From: Marinobacter daqiaonensis
Lineage (GTDB): Bacteria > Pseudomonadota > Gammaproteobacteria > Pseudomonadales > Oleiphilaceae
Direction of reading: 5' to 3'
Assembly: GCF_900115285.1 (NCBI RefSeq)
Contig: NZ_FOYW01000001.1
Location: forward strand, 702,655-766,654
Length of the DNA stretch: 64,000 nucleotides
Each line of letters opens with the position of its first letter. The stretch's first letter is position 1. The notes beneath the pieces were generated by a model, which was given only the letters and a program-made list of their open reading frames with translations, ran no database searches and was not told the DNA's origin. A program made the position numbers and the translations under genes. Of this stretch, positions 31,974-41,465 are shown piece after piece.

Positions 31974-33654
31974 AAACACCAAGCCACTCGGCCAGTTGAA
32001 GATTGGTCTTCAGGCGCAGGCGCTGCTGCAACATGCCTTCGAATACAGCATTGGTGGAACGGCTGTCACCGAGCAGCGGTAAAGCTGTCTCCGCCTCTGC
32101 AAAAAACCGGGATTCCATATCCGTTCCCATTAGGGCGCGCTCCCACCATTCCATAATTCTCGGCCTGGCCTGTTTCAGCAGCGAATCGGAAGGCAGCTTC
32201 TCCGACTTGGCAGCATTGGCCAGATGGGATGCAGGAAACAGATTCCACAGGTCATTATTGCTCCAGCGCGACCATGGAAAGCAGTGGTCAATATCGTAGC
32301 GCTCCCGCGATAGGCTACGACCCGTCCACATACATTCTACTCTGCCCGCGGCTAACTGTTGCTCCACCAGTTTTCGGACCAAAGACGTATCCCTTCGTCC
32401 CTCCGCCCATTGCAATGCCTGATGGTAGATCTCAATGGAATAGCGTACTTCCCAGCTTCCCATCAGGTTAACCCATTCATTGACAATGGCCGGCTCCACC
32501 CAGCACGCATACCGGCTGAAGGTATCCCATAACGTAACTGGAACCCGAAACACGCCAAACCTAGCGAGAGTCTCACGATCCAGACGTACAGCTTCTTCAC
32601 GAATTCTGAACCGGCTTGTACTACCGTCGAAAACGGGCCTGTTGGTGCCTGGCCATGTTGTGAATCGGGCCGGATTTTTCAGGATATTGGATGCAGCCAG
32701 CCTGATAGCCCTTAAAACCATTGGCGCATGCTCGGCAGACAGGGATAACCCCGGCCTGAAATCCAGAGGTGACAGCCTCTCCAACTGGTAGAAATCCTCA
32801 CCGGCAAAACCATAGCCTTTTCCGCCTGGCGCCTGACGCAAACGGTGGCGAAGAACCAATGGGTGATACAGCATTATCCAATACAGACCTACAGCACCAA
32901 GAGGCAGCTCTACCCAGTCATCTGAACGGTTCAGCACCAGCCCTGGCGCACTGTCCGCAAGGCGAACCAGGGTGCGAAGCAGACCAAGCTTGTATGAGGA
33001 AGATTTGTCGTCATTCACGATGATATGGCGCAGAGTCGGTAGCGCGCCGGTGCCGTCATCCGGCAGACGGTACACTGCAGTTTCCCACTGAACCTCCGGA
33101 CGATCCAACTGGTCCGCGGCGACCCTTACCGCCAGCTTTACCGGTATAACCGCACGATGTCTGGCAAAACTATCCAACTCCGCCCTGCTAACGTCATGAA
33201 ACACCCGCTCGCCATCACCCGGACCGTGCCGGAGAGTAATAACCAGGGTACCGGAAGGTGCCAATAGTTCCGTAAGAATACGGAATGCCCGTTCATGGGA
33301 AGACGGAGAAATATGCATCCAAACAGCAGAGACCAGGATGAGGTCAAAACGATAGCTGAGCTTACGAATCTCTGCCAGATCCGGCAGGCTGTCATCCACC
33401 CACTGGATGCTTCTGTGAGAAGTTGCTGCCTCTCCAAGTCGGCGTAATTCGCTGGCAGGTTCCACTGCCACCACATCCCATCCACGATCAGCCAGTCCCA
33501 GCGCGTCCCGACCACTGCCTGCCCCGACATCAAGGGCCAAGCCGGATTTTTCTGGCAGTAATGGTAGCCAGTCACCATGTACCTGCTCGAAGGTCAGTGA
33601 CTGATATTGATTGAAGAACTTTTCCGCGTTGCGGTTATAAGGTTTGATGGACAT
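31972..33654 (-). CDS. SAM-dependent methyltransferase fused to HNH endonuclease domain
   Basis: A 560-residue protein. Residues about 20-170 are a class I methyltransferase with motif I LALDVGAGSGRDALGLADRG and an acidic VVAVEPA strand end. A long middle region (about 180-430) has no domain I know. Residues 439-490 form an HNH nuclease: ECMWTG, DIDHCFPWS with Asp454 and His457, NNDLWNLFPAS, then N and K of HLANAAKSEK. An HNH of this DIDH-NLxP-NxxK form is typical of defence or effector nucleases. GC content is visibly lower than the neighbours and it lies right beside tRNA-Val, both signs of transfer. No restriction partner is adjacent. Target unknown. Confidence 0.8.
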   Translation of the reverse strand: MSIKPYNRNAEKFFNQYQSLTFEQVHGDWLPLLPEKSGLALDVGAGSGRDALGLADRGWDVVAVEPASELRRLGEAATSHRSIQWVDDSLPDLAEIRKLSYRFDLILVSAVWMHISPSSHERAFRILTELLAPSGTLVITLRHGPGDGERVFHDVSRAELDSFARHRAVIPVKLAVRVAADQLDRPEVQWETAVYRLPDDGTGALPTLRHIIVNDDKSSSYKLGLLRTLVRLADSAPGLVLNRSDDWVELPLGAVGLYWIMLYHPLVLRHRLRQAPGGKGYGFAGEDFYQLERLSPLDFRPGLSLSAEHAPMVLRAIRLAASNILKNPARFTTWPGTNRPVFDGSTSRFRIREEAVRLDRETLARFGVFRVPVTLWDTFSRYACWVEPAIVNEWVNLMGSWEVRYSIEIYHQALQWAEGRRDTSLVRKLVEQQLAAGRVECMWTGRSLSRERYDIDHCFPWSRWSNNDLWNLFPASHLANAAKSEKLPSDSLLKQARPRIMEWWERALMGTDMESRFFAEAETALPLLGDSRSTNAVFEGMLQQRLRLKTNLQLAEWLGV

Positions 33655-33750
33655 AAAAACTACCGCTCCGTCCCATTACCGCAAGATTACGATTCAGCAC
33701 CGACTCTGACTTTCTCTGTTCCGGAATGCGGAATATGCATCAACATCTTC

Positions 33751-34389
33751 TCATTGCGCTACATCTACCACAATCGGAGGATTTGCTGGCAGATACCGCA
33801 CATTGCATGTACTGGCATTGATAAACCGGATTCGCCACTTTAAGTACTCGCCATAACCTTCGTGGATATGTCCAAAAATGTGGGCTTTCAGGTCGAGCCG
33901 GTGAATTCTCGCCAGCAGATCCTCACACCCGACATTTTCAAACTGCAGCCCTGTGTCTACCTCGTCCCCGATACCGCTTGGCGGGGAGTGGGTGATCAGT
34001 ACGTCGGTATTGTCGGGGATGCGCTGCCAGTACTGATTGATGGCCTCACCCCGTTCCTGCATGAACGCCCAGTCCATGAATCTTGGGGACCATGGAGATC
34101 CCCAGAAGCGGATACCGTCGATCTCGACGCCGCTGTCCTGTAGGTAGATGGCATTGGTCAACAATTCCCTGGCGTGTTCCGGAGCTTCCTGGAACACCCA
34201 GTCATGATTGCCGGCAATGACGATCTTGTGGCGATGAGGCAGCTCACCAAGCCAGTCGTTCAAGTCGGCCACGTCGTTCAGGGTGCCCGCTCCGAGGCAG
34301 TCACCGGCGTGAATCAGAATGTCTCCCTTCGGTATGGCGGGGATCTGCCGATGCATACTGTGAGTGTCGGAAATGCAGACGAGTTTCAT
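33751..34389 (-). CDS. Calcineurin-like metallophosphoesterase
   Basis: A 212-residue cytoplasmic phosphoesterase. All metal-binding motifs are visible: CISDTH (Asp8, His10), HAGD, IAGNHDW, THSPP and IFGHIHEGYG. The family hydrolyses phosphomono- or diesters with a two-metal centre. GGGAG lies just before ATG. It is 96 bases upstream of the methyltransferase-HNH gene on the same strand, so the two may be co-transcribed, and its composition is also lower in GC than the genes after 34670. Substrate unknown; a partner function in the tRNA-side island is possible but not shown. Confidence 0.88.
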   Translation of the reverse strand: MKLVCISDTHSMHRQIPAIPKGDILIHAGDCLGAGTLNDVADLNDWLGELPHRHKIVIAGNHDWVFQEAPEHARELLTNAIYLQDSGVEIDGIRFWGSPWSPRFMDWAFMQERGEAINQYWQRIPDNTDVLITHSPPSGIGDEVDTGLQFENVGCEDLLARIHRLDLKAHIFGHIHEGYGEYLKWRIRFINASTCNVRYLPANPPIVVDVAQ

Positions 34390-34669
34390 TGGGCTCCCTT
34401 GTTGTCAGTCCTGTCCTGTGACAGAGCCGGTGCCGGTTCGCACTGATGGCAATAATGCAGGCTGCGGATGATTCCCGTAAGAGGGATTTTTACACCAATA
34501 AGGCCTTCTCACCAATGCTGAACCTCGCAGCAAATGCCGAGGAGCAAAAAGAAGCCATCCAGGTTTCGCCAGCAATGGTGGACCCGGCCCGGGAAATAAC
34601 TTAGGTTCATATCTGTAGCTGGGCCAGAAAAGACTGACCATAACAACAGGGTGTGACTCAGGAGCCACA

Positions 34670-35755
34670 ATGAATCAGAACAACAATAACTCTGCAGCCG
34701 TCATCATTGATCCGCTTCCGGCACATCGGATCGACTCCGGGGCACTTGCCCGGTGGTTGCAACGGGAAGTCCCTGATGCTGGCAACGGTCTGACAGTGCG
34801 TCAGTTCCAGGGCGGGATGTCGAACCCGACCTACCTGCTCACCACCTCCGACGGAACCCGCTATGTGCTCCGGAAGAAGCCGCCGGGAGACCTGTTACCC
34901 AAGGCACACGCCATCGATCGCGAATTCCGGGTGATGGGGGCGCTTCAGAACACGGACGTGCCGGTTCCCGAGATGGTGGCCTATTGTGACGACCCCGGCG
35001 TTATCGGTGCGGAATTCTACGTGATGAAACATGTGGAGGGCCGGATTATTCCGGCGGACGACATGGGCTCCGTGACTGCGGAGGAGCGGACGCCGCTGTC
35101 ACGGTCACTGATCAGTACCCTGGGGTCGTTGCACAGGGTGGACTGGCGACAGGCCGGACTGGAATCCTTCGGTCGTCCGGAAGGCTACCTGGGCCGGCAG
35201 ACCTCACGCTGGTCCTCCCAGTACGAGGCCGCCAAGAGCAGCCTGCCGGCGGATTTCGACTATTCGGAAATGGACTGGCTGCGGGACTGGCTAATGGACC
35301 ACAGCCAGGTGCCCGATGAGAGCGCGATTGTGCACGGCGACTACCGGATCGGAAACGCCATCGTTCATCCGGAGAAGCCGGTGGTGATCTCGGTCCTCGA
35401 CTGGGAGCTGTCGACCATTGGCCACCCCCTGGCCGATCTCGCCTACCTGTGCCTGCACTACCACTTGCCCGGCGAACTGGGTGGAACCGCCGACCGGCCT
35501 CAGCCAGGACTGCCGACGGAACAGGAAGCCCTTGCCTGGTATTGCGAGCAGACCGGTCGCAAAGGCATTCCGGACTGGCCGGTTTTCCTGGCCTTTGCCT
35601 TTTTCAGGGGCGCAGCGATCGCTCAGGGCGTTGCCGCCCGGGCAGCCCGTGGGAACGTCAGCACCGCGAGCATGGACCCGGCCGTCGCCGGCAACCGGGC
35701 GCGGCAACTGGCGAAGGCCGGTGCCAACATTGCCCGGAGCCTGGCCGGCGCCTGA
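34670..35755 (+). CDS. Aminoglycoside phosphotransferase-like kinase (ACAD10 type)
   Basis: A 361-residue protein with the APH kinase fold. N-lobe FQGGMSNPTYLLTTSDGTRY, with Lys in VLRKKPPG; catalytic loop IVHGDYRIGN and metal-binding VLDWELSTIG. The PPGDLLPKAH and HPLADLAYLCLHYHLP elements identify the branch related to the kinase domain of ACAD10, linked to acyl-CoA metabolism, rather than true antibiotic-resistance enzymes. AGGAG precedes the ATG. It is convergent with the thioesterase gene and beside acyl-CoA carboxylase and synthetase genes, so phosphorylation of a hydroxy-acyl substrate is plausible, by inference. Confidence 0.85.
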   Translation: MNQNNNNSAAVIIDPLPAHRIDSGALARWLQREVPDAGNGLTVRQFQGGMSNPTYLLTTSDGTRYVLRKKPPGDLLPKAHAIDREFRVMGALQNTDVPVPEMVAYCDDPGVIGAEFYVMKHVEGRIIPADDMGSVTAEERTPLSRSLISTLGSLHRVDWRQAGLESFGRPEGYLGRQTSRWSSQYEAAKSSLPADFDYSEMDWLRDWLMDHSQVPDESAIVHGDYRIGNAIVHPEKPVVISVLDWELSTIGHPLADLAYLCLHYHLPGELGGTADRPQPGLPTEQEALAWYCEQTGRKGIPDWPVFLAFAFFRGAAIAQGVAARAARGNVSTASMDPAVAGNRARQLAKAGANIARSLAGA

Positions 35756-35779
35756 GGCCCGGATTTCCTGAAGGCGGCG

Positions 35780-36244
35780 TTACGCCTCAGCGGTGTCCCG
35801 AACGGTATGGATACCGGCATGATCGATGAAATCACCCTGCCCACCCCGCTCCAGCGCGTGGCGCATGATTCCGGGAATGGGCATTTTTTCCATGGTTTCC
35901 GGATGAACCGTCACGCCGATCATCTCGCCACTGGCAAGAAACTGGCCGGTGACGGCATTGTGAATGTTCATGGCCAGCGTAAACGAGGTGTTGCCAAGGT
36001 GGCTGGCCCGGACCGTGATCTCCAGCTGATCGCGATAGCGGGCCGGGGCCTTCCACTCAATGGTCAGTTTGACCACCTGGTAGTCAAAGCCACCGCCAGG
36101 CAGCTGCCCCTGATCACAGATATGGTGCAGAAACTCGGTGGCGGCCAGGTCGATGTAATCGCCATAGCGGGCATTGAAGACGACCTTCTGGGCGTCGCAC
36201 TCGCCATAGCGGACCTGCATGTAATATCGGAATGGCTGTTCCAT
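35780..36244 (-). CDS. Acyl-CoA thioesterase, 4HBT (YbgC/FcbC) family
   Basis: A 154-residue hot-dog-fold thioesterase. The N-terminus YYMQVRYGECDAQKVVFNARYGDYIDLA carries the conserved Asp (GECDAQ-V), catalytic in family members; the central strand LEITVRASHLGNTSFTLAM follows. Length is normal. TGGAG precedes the ATG. It is last in the minus-strand group carboxylase-synthetase-carboxylase-thioesterase, 112 bases after the carboxylase, and may release or recycle CoA from the carboxylated product. Confidence 0.88.
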   Translation of the reverse strand: MEQPFRYYMQVRYGECDAQKVVFNARYGDYIDLAATEFLHHICDQGQLPGGGFDYQVVKLTIEWKAPARYRDQLEITVRASHLGNTSFTLAMNIHNAVTGQFLASGEMIGVTVHPETMEKMPIPGIMRHALERGGQGDFIDHAGIHTVRDTAEA

Positions 36245-36356
36245 GGGTACTCCAGGTTATGTTTATTATCAGTATGAGCAGCCGGATATCGGTCAGCTGC
36301 CGCTCTGGCGGGCCCGGGCTCTGCCCCGGGCTGATGGGGGATCGGCCAGAGATCTG

Positions 36357-39300
36357 TTACGGACGCGCACCGAAAGCGGGCCTGCCAAGTAACTGTGGCA
36401 AGGTGCTGTAGGCATCCTCGACCCACTCACAGAGCAGACGCCGGCTCTCCCGCGGATCAATCATGTTCTGGACCCCGAACTTCTCGGCGGTGCGGAAGGG
36501 AGAGGCGATGTTTTCCATCATTCGCTCCAGCCTCTGCATTTCCTGCTCCCGGTCTTCAGCCTGGTTCAGCTGAGCGCTGAACGCGGCTTCAATGCCCCCA
36601 CGGGACGGCAGTGAGCCCCAGGTGCCCGACGGCCATGACCAGCTCGGTGAGGCCCGGTGCCGGTTGACGATGCCCGCGCCGCCCACGCCAAAGATCCTGC
36701 GCAGAATCAGCTCCGCCTGGGGGACCCTGGCCTGGTATATCGCGGAAATGGCCCGCACGCCGTGGCGAATCGTTCCCCGTCGCTCAGCGGCGGAACCAAT
36801 GGAGACACCGCCCTGGTCCGTGAGACTGACAAGGGGCAGGTGGAACGTCTCGCACAGGTCCACCAGCCGGGTGGCGGCCTGGGCCCCTTCGACGGACATG
36901 GTGACACCCTTGAGCGGGTTGGTGGCCAGCACGCCGACGGGATGGCCATTGAGACGGGCCAGTGCAGTGACGGTCGAGCCACCGTATTCCGCGTAAAGGA
37001 ATACCGACCCCCGGTCAAAGACCGACTCCAGGATCGCGCCGATATCATAGGGCTTGCGGGAGTTGCGGGGAATGGCTTTCAGCAGGGATTCCTCGCGACG
37101 ATCCGCGGGGTCGTCACAACGATGTATCGGCGGGAGTTCGTCCACGTTCCGTGGCAGATAGGACAGGAAGGCACGAATCACGTCGAAGGCTTCCTGCTCA
37201 GAATCCACCATGCGATCGACAACGCCGCTGTCCGTGTGAATGTCGGTACCCCCGAGCTCTTCGAGGGTGAGGTCCTCACCGGTACTCCCCTTGACCACAG
37301 GGGGCCCGGCGGTGAATGCCTGGCCAATGCCCCGGACCATCACGGCCAGGTGCGACATGGCAAGCCTCGCCGCCCCCAGCCCCACCGTCGGGCCAACTGC
37401 AGCGGCGACGACCGGAGCCAGGGAAAGATTTTCCACCACCGCATCCCAGCCGGGGTTCAGGGGCACATAATGGAAGCCGTGTTCCAGGGCCATTTTCACA
37501 CTGCCGCCCCCGGATGCGCCATCCAGCAGTCGCACCACGGGCAGGCGCATCTGACGGGCGTAGTTCTCCAGGAAAATCTGCTTGGCGTGAATGGCGGCAT
37601 CGCCCGAGCTGGCCCGCAGTGTGAAGTCGTCCACCCCCACGGTGACCCTGCGGCCATCAAGCCGGGCAGTGCCGCCGATGAAATTGGCGGGTTTGACGGT
37701 GATCAGCTCGCCGTTTTCGTCGTACTCGCCAAACCCGGTCAGGGCGCCCAATTCCGTGAAGGTGCCCTTGTCCACCAGGGCCTGTATCCGCTCACGGGCG
37801 GTCAGTTTGCCCTTGGCTTTCTGCTTCCCAACCTTGTCGGGGCCGCCCATTTCCTGGGCCAGGTCCAGTCGACGATTGATTTCGTCCACTTCCGCACCCC
37901 AACCCTCGTCCTCTTCGGTAAAGAGCGAATGGGTTGAGGTATCTTCACTGGTTGTTTGCGTACCGTTAGCCTCGATGATGGCCAGGATACTGCGTTCCCT
38001 GATCACGTCGCCGGGTTTTACGGCAATCGACCGGACCACCCCGTCGCGGGAGGCGCGAACCGGCTGTTCCATTTTCATGGCCTCGATCACCATCAGGGCC
38101 TCACCCCGGCGCACCTGATCACCAACCGCCACGTCCAGTGACACGATCATGCCTTCCATTGGCGCATGGACCGCATCGGCAGGGTCGTAATCCGCTGGCA
38201 ATCCGATGGTGTCCGGGCCGGTAGCCTGGTCCGGCTCACCGGTATCGGGGGAGCCCGGCGGCGCGAGGGTACTCTGCCCCACCATGTTTTCTCGCAGGGC
38301 CTTTACGTGGTCACCGATGAAGGATGTGCTGTAGTCACCACCCAGGAATACCGGGTGGTCGAGAATGGCCCTCAGCAACGGCGTGTTGGTTGGTATATCC
38401 GCGATATGGAATTCCCGCAGGGCCGAGGACAGCGACCTGGCAGCCCCGGGGAAATCACGGCCACGGGCGATCACCTTGGCAATCAGCGAGTCGTAACGGT
38501 GGCTGCTCTGGTAGCCGGGGTAACCGTAGGTATCCACCCGGATACCGGGGCCGGACGGCGGTGAAAAGGCCCTGATCAGCCCGGCCCTGGGCACGGACGT
38601 GCCATCTTCAGAGAGTTCCTCCAGATTGACCCGGGCCTGGATGGCAAATCCCGTCGGTTCGGGGGGTACCTGCAGGCCAAGATCCGCCAGCGACTGGCCG
38701 GAGGCAATATGGATCTGTGTCTGGACCAGATCGATGCCGGTGATCTCCTCGGTCACGGTGTGCTCCACCTGCAGCCGGGGATTGGCCTCCATGAACCAGA
38801 AGCCGTCGTCCGACACCAGGAATTCAAAAGTGCCGATGTTGTCGTAGTTCACGTGGGAAGCCAGCTTCAGCGCGGCGTCCAGGATTCGTTTCCGGAGGGT
38901 CCCATCCAGCACCGGGCTGGGGGCGATCTCAATGAGCTTCTGGTGGCGCCGCTGAACCGTGCAGTCCCGCTCCCACAGGTGGGTGACCCGGCCGGAGCCG
39001 TCGCCCACGATCTGCACTTCGATATGCCGGGCATTGAGGAGCAGTTTCTCGACATACAGCTCACCGTTGCCAAAGGCCTGCAGGGCTTCGGACCGGCACC
39101 GCTCAAACGCATCCTCAAGCTCGCCAGCGTCACGTACCACCCTCATGCCACGACCTCCACCACCAGCCATGGCCTTGAGCATGACGGCACCGTGCTCCCT
39201 GGCAAATGCCCGGGCAGCCTCCAGGCTGGTGGCCTCCGAGGTGCCGGGCATCACCGGCACACCCGCGTCACGGGCCAGTTGCAGGGCTTTGACCTTGCTG

Positions 39301-39635
39301 CCGAACAGATCCAGGATTTCCGGGGCGGGGCCGATAAAGCGAAGGCCCTCAGTCGCGCACAGCCTGGCGAAATCGGCGTTCTCACTGAGAAAACCATACC
39401 CCGGATGTACTGCCGTACAACCCGTGCGACGTGCCACATCAACCAGGGCCTCGGCATCCAGATAGCCAGCCGCGCCCTCCCGGGGCAGCTCACAAGTCTG
39501 ATCGGCGTAGGTCACGTGGAGGGAGGCGGCATCGTCCCTGGCATACACGGCGACGGTTTCCTTGCCCAACTGACGGGCGGCCCTAATGATCCGGATGGCA
39601 ATTTCGCCGCGATTGGCGACCAGAATCCTCTCCAT
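36357..39635 (-). CDS. Single-chain acyl-CoA carboxylase (BC-BCCP-CT), copy 1
   Basis: Biotin-dependent carboxylase of 1092 residues with all three activities in one chain. Residues 1-450 are biotin carboxylase (ILVANRGEIAIRIIRAA, ATP-grasp loop AMAGGGGRGMRVV). A biotinyl domain has VIEAMKMEQP (about 520). From about 600 to the end is the carboxyltransferase (GASGGGSVKMAL; GTWGSLPSRGGIEAAF). This architecture occurs in long-chain acyl-CoA carboxylases. ATG 39635 with AAGGTG upstream is preferred over a GTG three codons earlier. The acyl substrate is unknown. It follows the acyl-CoA synthetase gene by 76 bases. Confidence 0.92.
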   Translation of the reverse strand: MERILVANRGEIAIRIIRAARQLGKETVAVYARDDAASLHVTYADQTCELPREGAAGYLDAEALVDVARRTGCTAVHPGYGFLSENADFARLCATEGLRFIGPAPEILDLFGSKVKALQLARDAGVPVMPGTSEATSLEAARAFAREHGAVMLKAMAGGGGRGMRVVRDAGELEDAFERCRSEALQAFGNGELYVEKLLLNARHIEVQIVGDGSGRVTHLWERDCTVQRRHQKLIEIAPSPVLDGTLRKRILDAALKLASHVNYDNIGTFEFLVSDDGFWFMEANPRLQVEHTVTEEITGIDLVQTQIHIASGQSLADLGLQVPPEPTGFAIQARVNLEELSEDGTSVPRAGLIRAFSPPSGPGIRVDTYGYPGYQSSHRYDSLIAKVIARGRDFPGAARSLSSALREFHIADIPTNTPLLRAILDHPVFLGGDYSTSFIGDHVKALRENMVGQSTLAPPGSPDTGEPDQATGPDTIGLPADYDPADAVHAPMEGMIVSLDVAVGDQVRRGEALMVIEAMKMEQPVRASRDGVVRSIAVKPGDVIRERSILAIIEANGTQTTSEDTSTHSLFTEEDEGWGAEVDEINRRLDLAQEMGGPDKVGKQKAKGKLTARERIQALVDKGTFTELGALTGFGEYDENGELITVKPANFIGGTARLDGRRVTVGVDDFTLRASSGDAAIHAKQIFLENYARQMRLPVVRLLDGASGGGSVKMALEHGFHYVPLNPGWDAVVENLSLAPVVAAAVGPTVGLGAARLAMSHLAVMVRGIGQAFTAGPPVVKGSTGEDLTLEELGGTDIHTDSGVVDRMVDSEQEAFDVIRAFLSYLPRNVDELPPIHRCDDPADRREESLLKAIPRNSRKPYDIGAILESVFDRGSVFLYAEYGGSTVTALARLNGHPVGVLATNPLKGVTMSVEGAQAATRLVDLCETFHLPLVSLTDQGGVSIGSAAERRGTIRHGVRAISAIYQARVPQAELILRRIFGVGGAGIVNRHRASPSWSWPSGTWGSLPSRGGIEAAFSAQLNQAEDREQEMQRLERMMENIASPFRTAEKFGVQNMIDPRESRRLLCEWVEDAYSTLPQLLGRPAFGARP

Positions 39636-39711
39636 CGATTTCACCTTCGTCTGTGTTGTTTCTTATGGTTGTCAGTAGCCGGCGTCACTCCGGATCGTCG
39701 AGAGTCCGGCG

Positions 39712-41418
39712 TCAGTCAGACTCTTCCGCCAGCATCTGGCGGAGCTTGTACTTCTCGATTTTGTTAGTGGGCGTCACCGGCAGTGCGTCGACAATGCGGA
39801 TATAACGTGGGCGCATGTACTTCGGCATCTGCCTGGCGGCAAAGGCCTCGATGTCGTTTTCCGTACAGCTTCCTGCCTCCCTGAGCTCCACAAACACGGC
39901 GATATCGTCCTCATGCCCCTCCTTCGCCGGCACCGGAACCGCCGCCACGGAACGGACATCGGGATGGTCAGTCAGCAAAGACTCCACTTCAAAGGAGGAG
40001 ACGTTCTCACCGCGTACCCGGAAGTATCCGCCCATCCTGTCGATGAACCGGAACGTGCCATCGGGTTCCTCCAGAACAGCATCACCGGTGTGGAACCAGA
40101 GATTGCGAAAGGCCTTGAGAGTGGCCTCCGGCTTGTTCAAGTATTGCTGGAGCAGCAAGCCCGGGAACCTGGGCCGGAAGGCCAGCTGGCCGACATTGCC
40201 GGGGGGAAGCCGGTTGTCCTCCTCATCCAGAATCGCGACGTCCACGAGTGGTGATGGGCGTCCCATAAAGCCGGGGGGCAGCGGTTGATCTCCACTGACC
40301 ACGAGGCGTCCGGAGGCCTCGGCCGAGGCCCGGAGCTGTTCCCTGGGAAGCCCCTTGTACAACTCTGGTGGGGTGCCGGTATCGTCGCCAAACTCATCAA
40401 TGATGGCCATGAAACCCGCGCCGGATTCGGTCTGGCCAAAACCACAGGTGACGAAGTTAAAGCCAAAGCGCTTTGCCACCTCGTGATGGTTCGATGGCAG
40501 GGGCTGCATGTGAACCTTGTTGAGGGTGTTATTGCGGTCCTCGGGCGAGGCAGGGGCGGACATCAGCCACGGAATCATGACATCAAGCAGAATACCGGCA
40601 CTGGCGCCACACTCCCGGATGCGTGACCAGAATGCCGAGGGGCTGAACCGGTTCCACAGACCCACGGTATTGCCTTTCCAGACCGCCTTCACCAGCAGCG
40701 CATAGGCCCCGCCCACGTGGTACATGGGCAGATCGCAATAGATGGTATCCTCGGAGGTCCATTGGCTGCGGCCGGCAAAGGCATACTGATTAATCCACCG
40801 GAAAGGCAGCAGAACGCCCTTCGCCGGGCCAGTGGTGCCCGAGGTGTAAATGATGGTCGCCGGATCGAACGGACCCAGTTCCGGGTCATCCAGTTTGACG
40901 TCTGTCCCTGGCACCGAATCAAGGGCATGAACCCGGGAGTTCGGCAGCTGTATCTCCCCTTCCCCCGCCCCCTTGATGCTGGCCGGGCCAACGACGACAT
41001 CGGCCGGTCTGATATCGGGGCCGATTTCCTCCAGCGTCTCCCGGAAGGTGGGATCCGTGATCAGCAGCGGGGCCCCGGTATCGTTGATCTGGTAGCTGAG
41101 CAGTTTGCCCCTGAGGTTGAAGTTGATGGGCGCGTAGACTGCACCCACCTGCCAGCAGCCGAACATGGCAACGGCGGCGAGCAGGGAGTTGCTGGTCAGC
41201 ACACTGACGGGGTCGCCACGGGTCACACCCAGTGACTTGAGCATCCGGCCAATGTCGAGGCTGCGTTCATGCACGTCCCGGAATGTCAGGCGCTCGCCGG
41301 TCTCACCATAGTGAATAAAGACCTTATCACCGTTTTCACGGGCATGACGTTTCAGTTGATAGAGGGCGACGTCGCCCTCGCTGACCATTTGTGCAAAGAT
41401 CTCTTCTGGCTGTTTCAT
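39712..41418 (-). CDS. Acyl-CoA synthetase (AMP-forming), copy 1
   Basis: ANL superfamily ligase of 568 residues that activates an acid with ATP and CoA. P-loop TIIYTSGTTGPAKGVLLPF, adenylate-binding region TCGFGQTESGAG and the hinge FIDRMGGYFRVRGENVS; the C-terminal catalytic Lys region is TPTNKIEKYKLRQM. ATG 41418 with AAGGA at 8 bases is chosen; the open frame extends 15 codons further. It lies between two single-chain carboxylase genes, so its product is probably their substrate. It is not closely similar to the tandem pair at 51396-54711. Confidence 0.9.
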   Translation of the reverse strand: MKQPEEIFAQMVSEGDVALYQLKRHARENGDKVFIHYGETGERLTFRDVHERSLDIGRMLKSLGVTRGDPVSVLTSNSLLAAVAMFGCWQVGAVYAPINFNLRGKLLSYQINDTGAPLLITDPTFRETLEEIGPDIRPADVVVGPASIKGAGEGEIQLPNSRVHALDSVPGTDVKLDDPELGPFDPATIIYTSGTTGPAKGVLLPFRWINQYAFAGRSQWTSEDTIYCDLPMYHVGGAYALLVKAVWKGNTVGLWNRFSPSAFWSRIRECGASAGILLDVMIPWLMSAPASPEDRNNTLNKVHMQPLPSNHHEVAKRFGFNFVTCGFGQTESGAGFMAIIDEFGDDTGTPPELYKGLPREQLRASAEASGRLVVSGDQPLPPGFMGRPSPLVDVAILDEEDNRLPPGNVGQLAFRPRFPGLLLQQYLNKPEATLKAFRNLWFHTGDAVLEEPDGTFRFIDRMGGYFRVRGENVSSFEVESLLTDHPDVRSVAAVPVPAKEGHEDDIAVFVELREAGSCTENDIEAFAARQMPKYMRPRYIRIVDALPVTPTNKIEKYKLRQMLAEESD

Positions 41419-41465
41419 GTTACTGGTCCTTTTTGTTCTTATTCGCCCGTGACTTATCTGCACGT

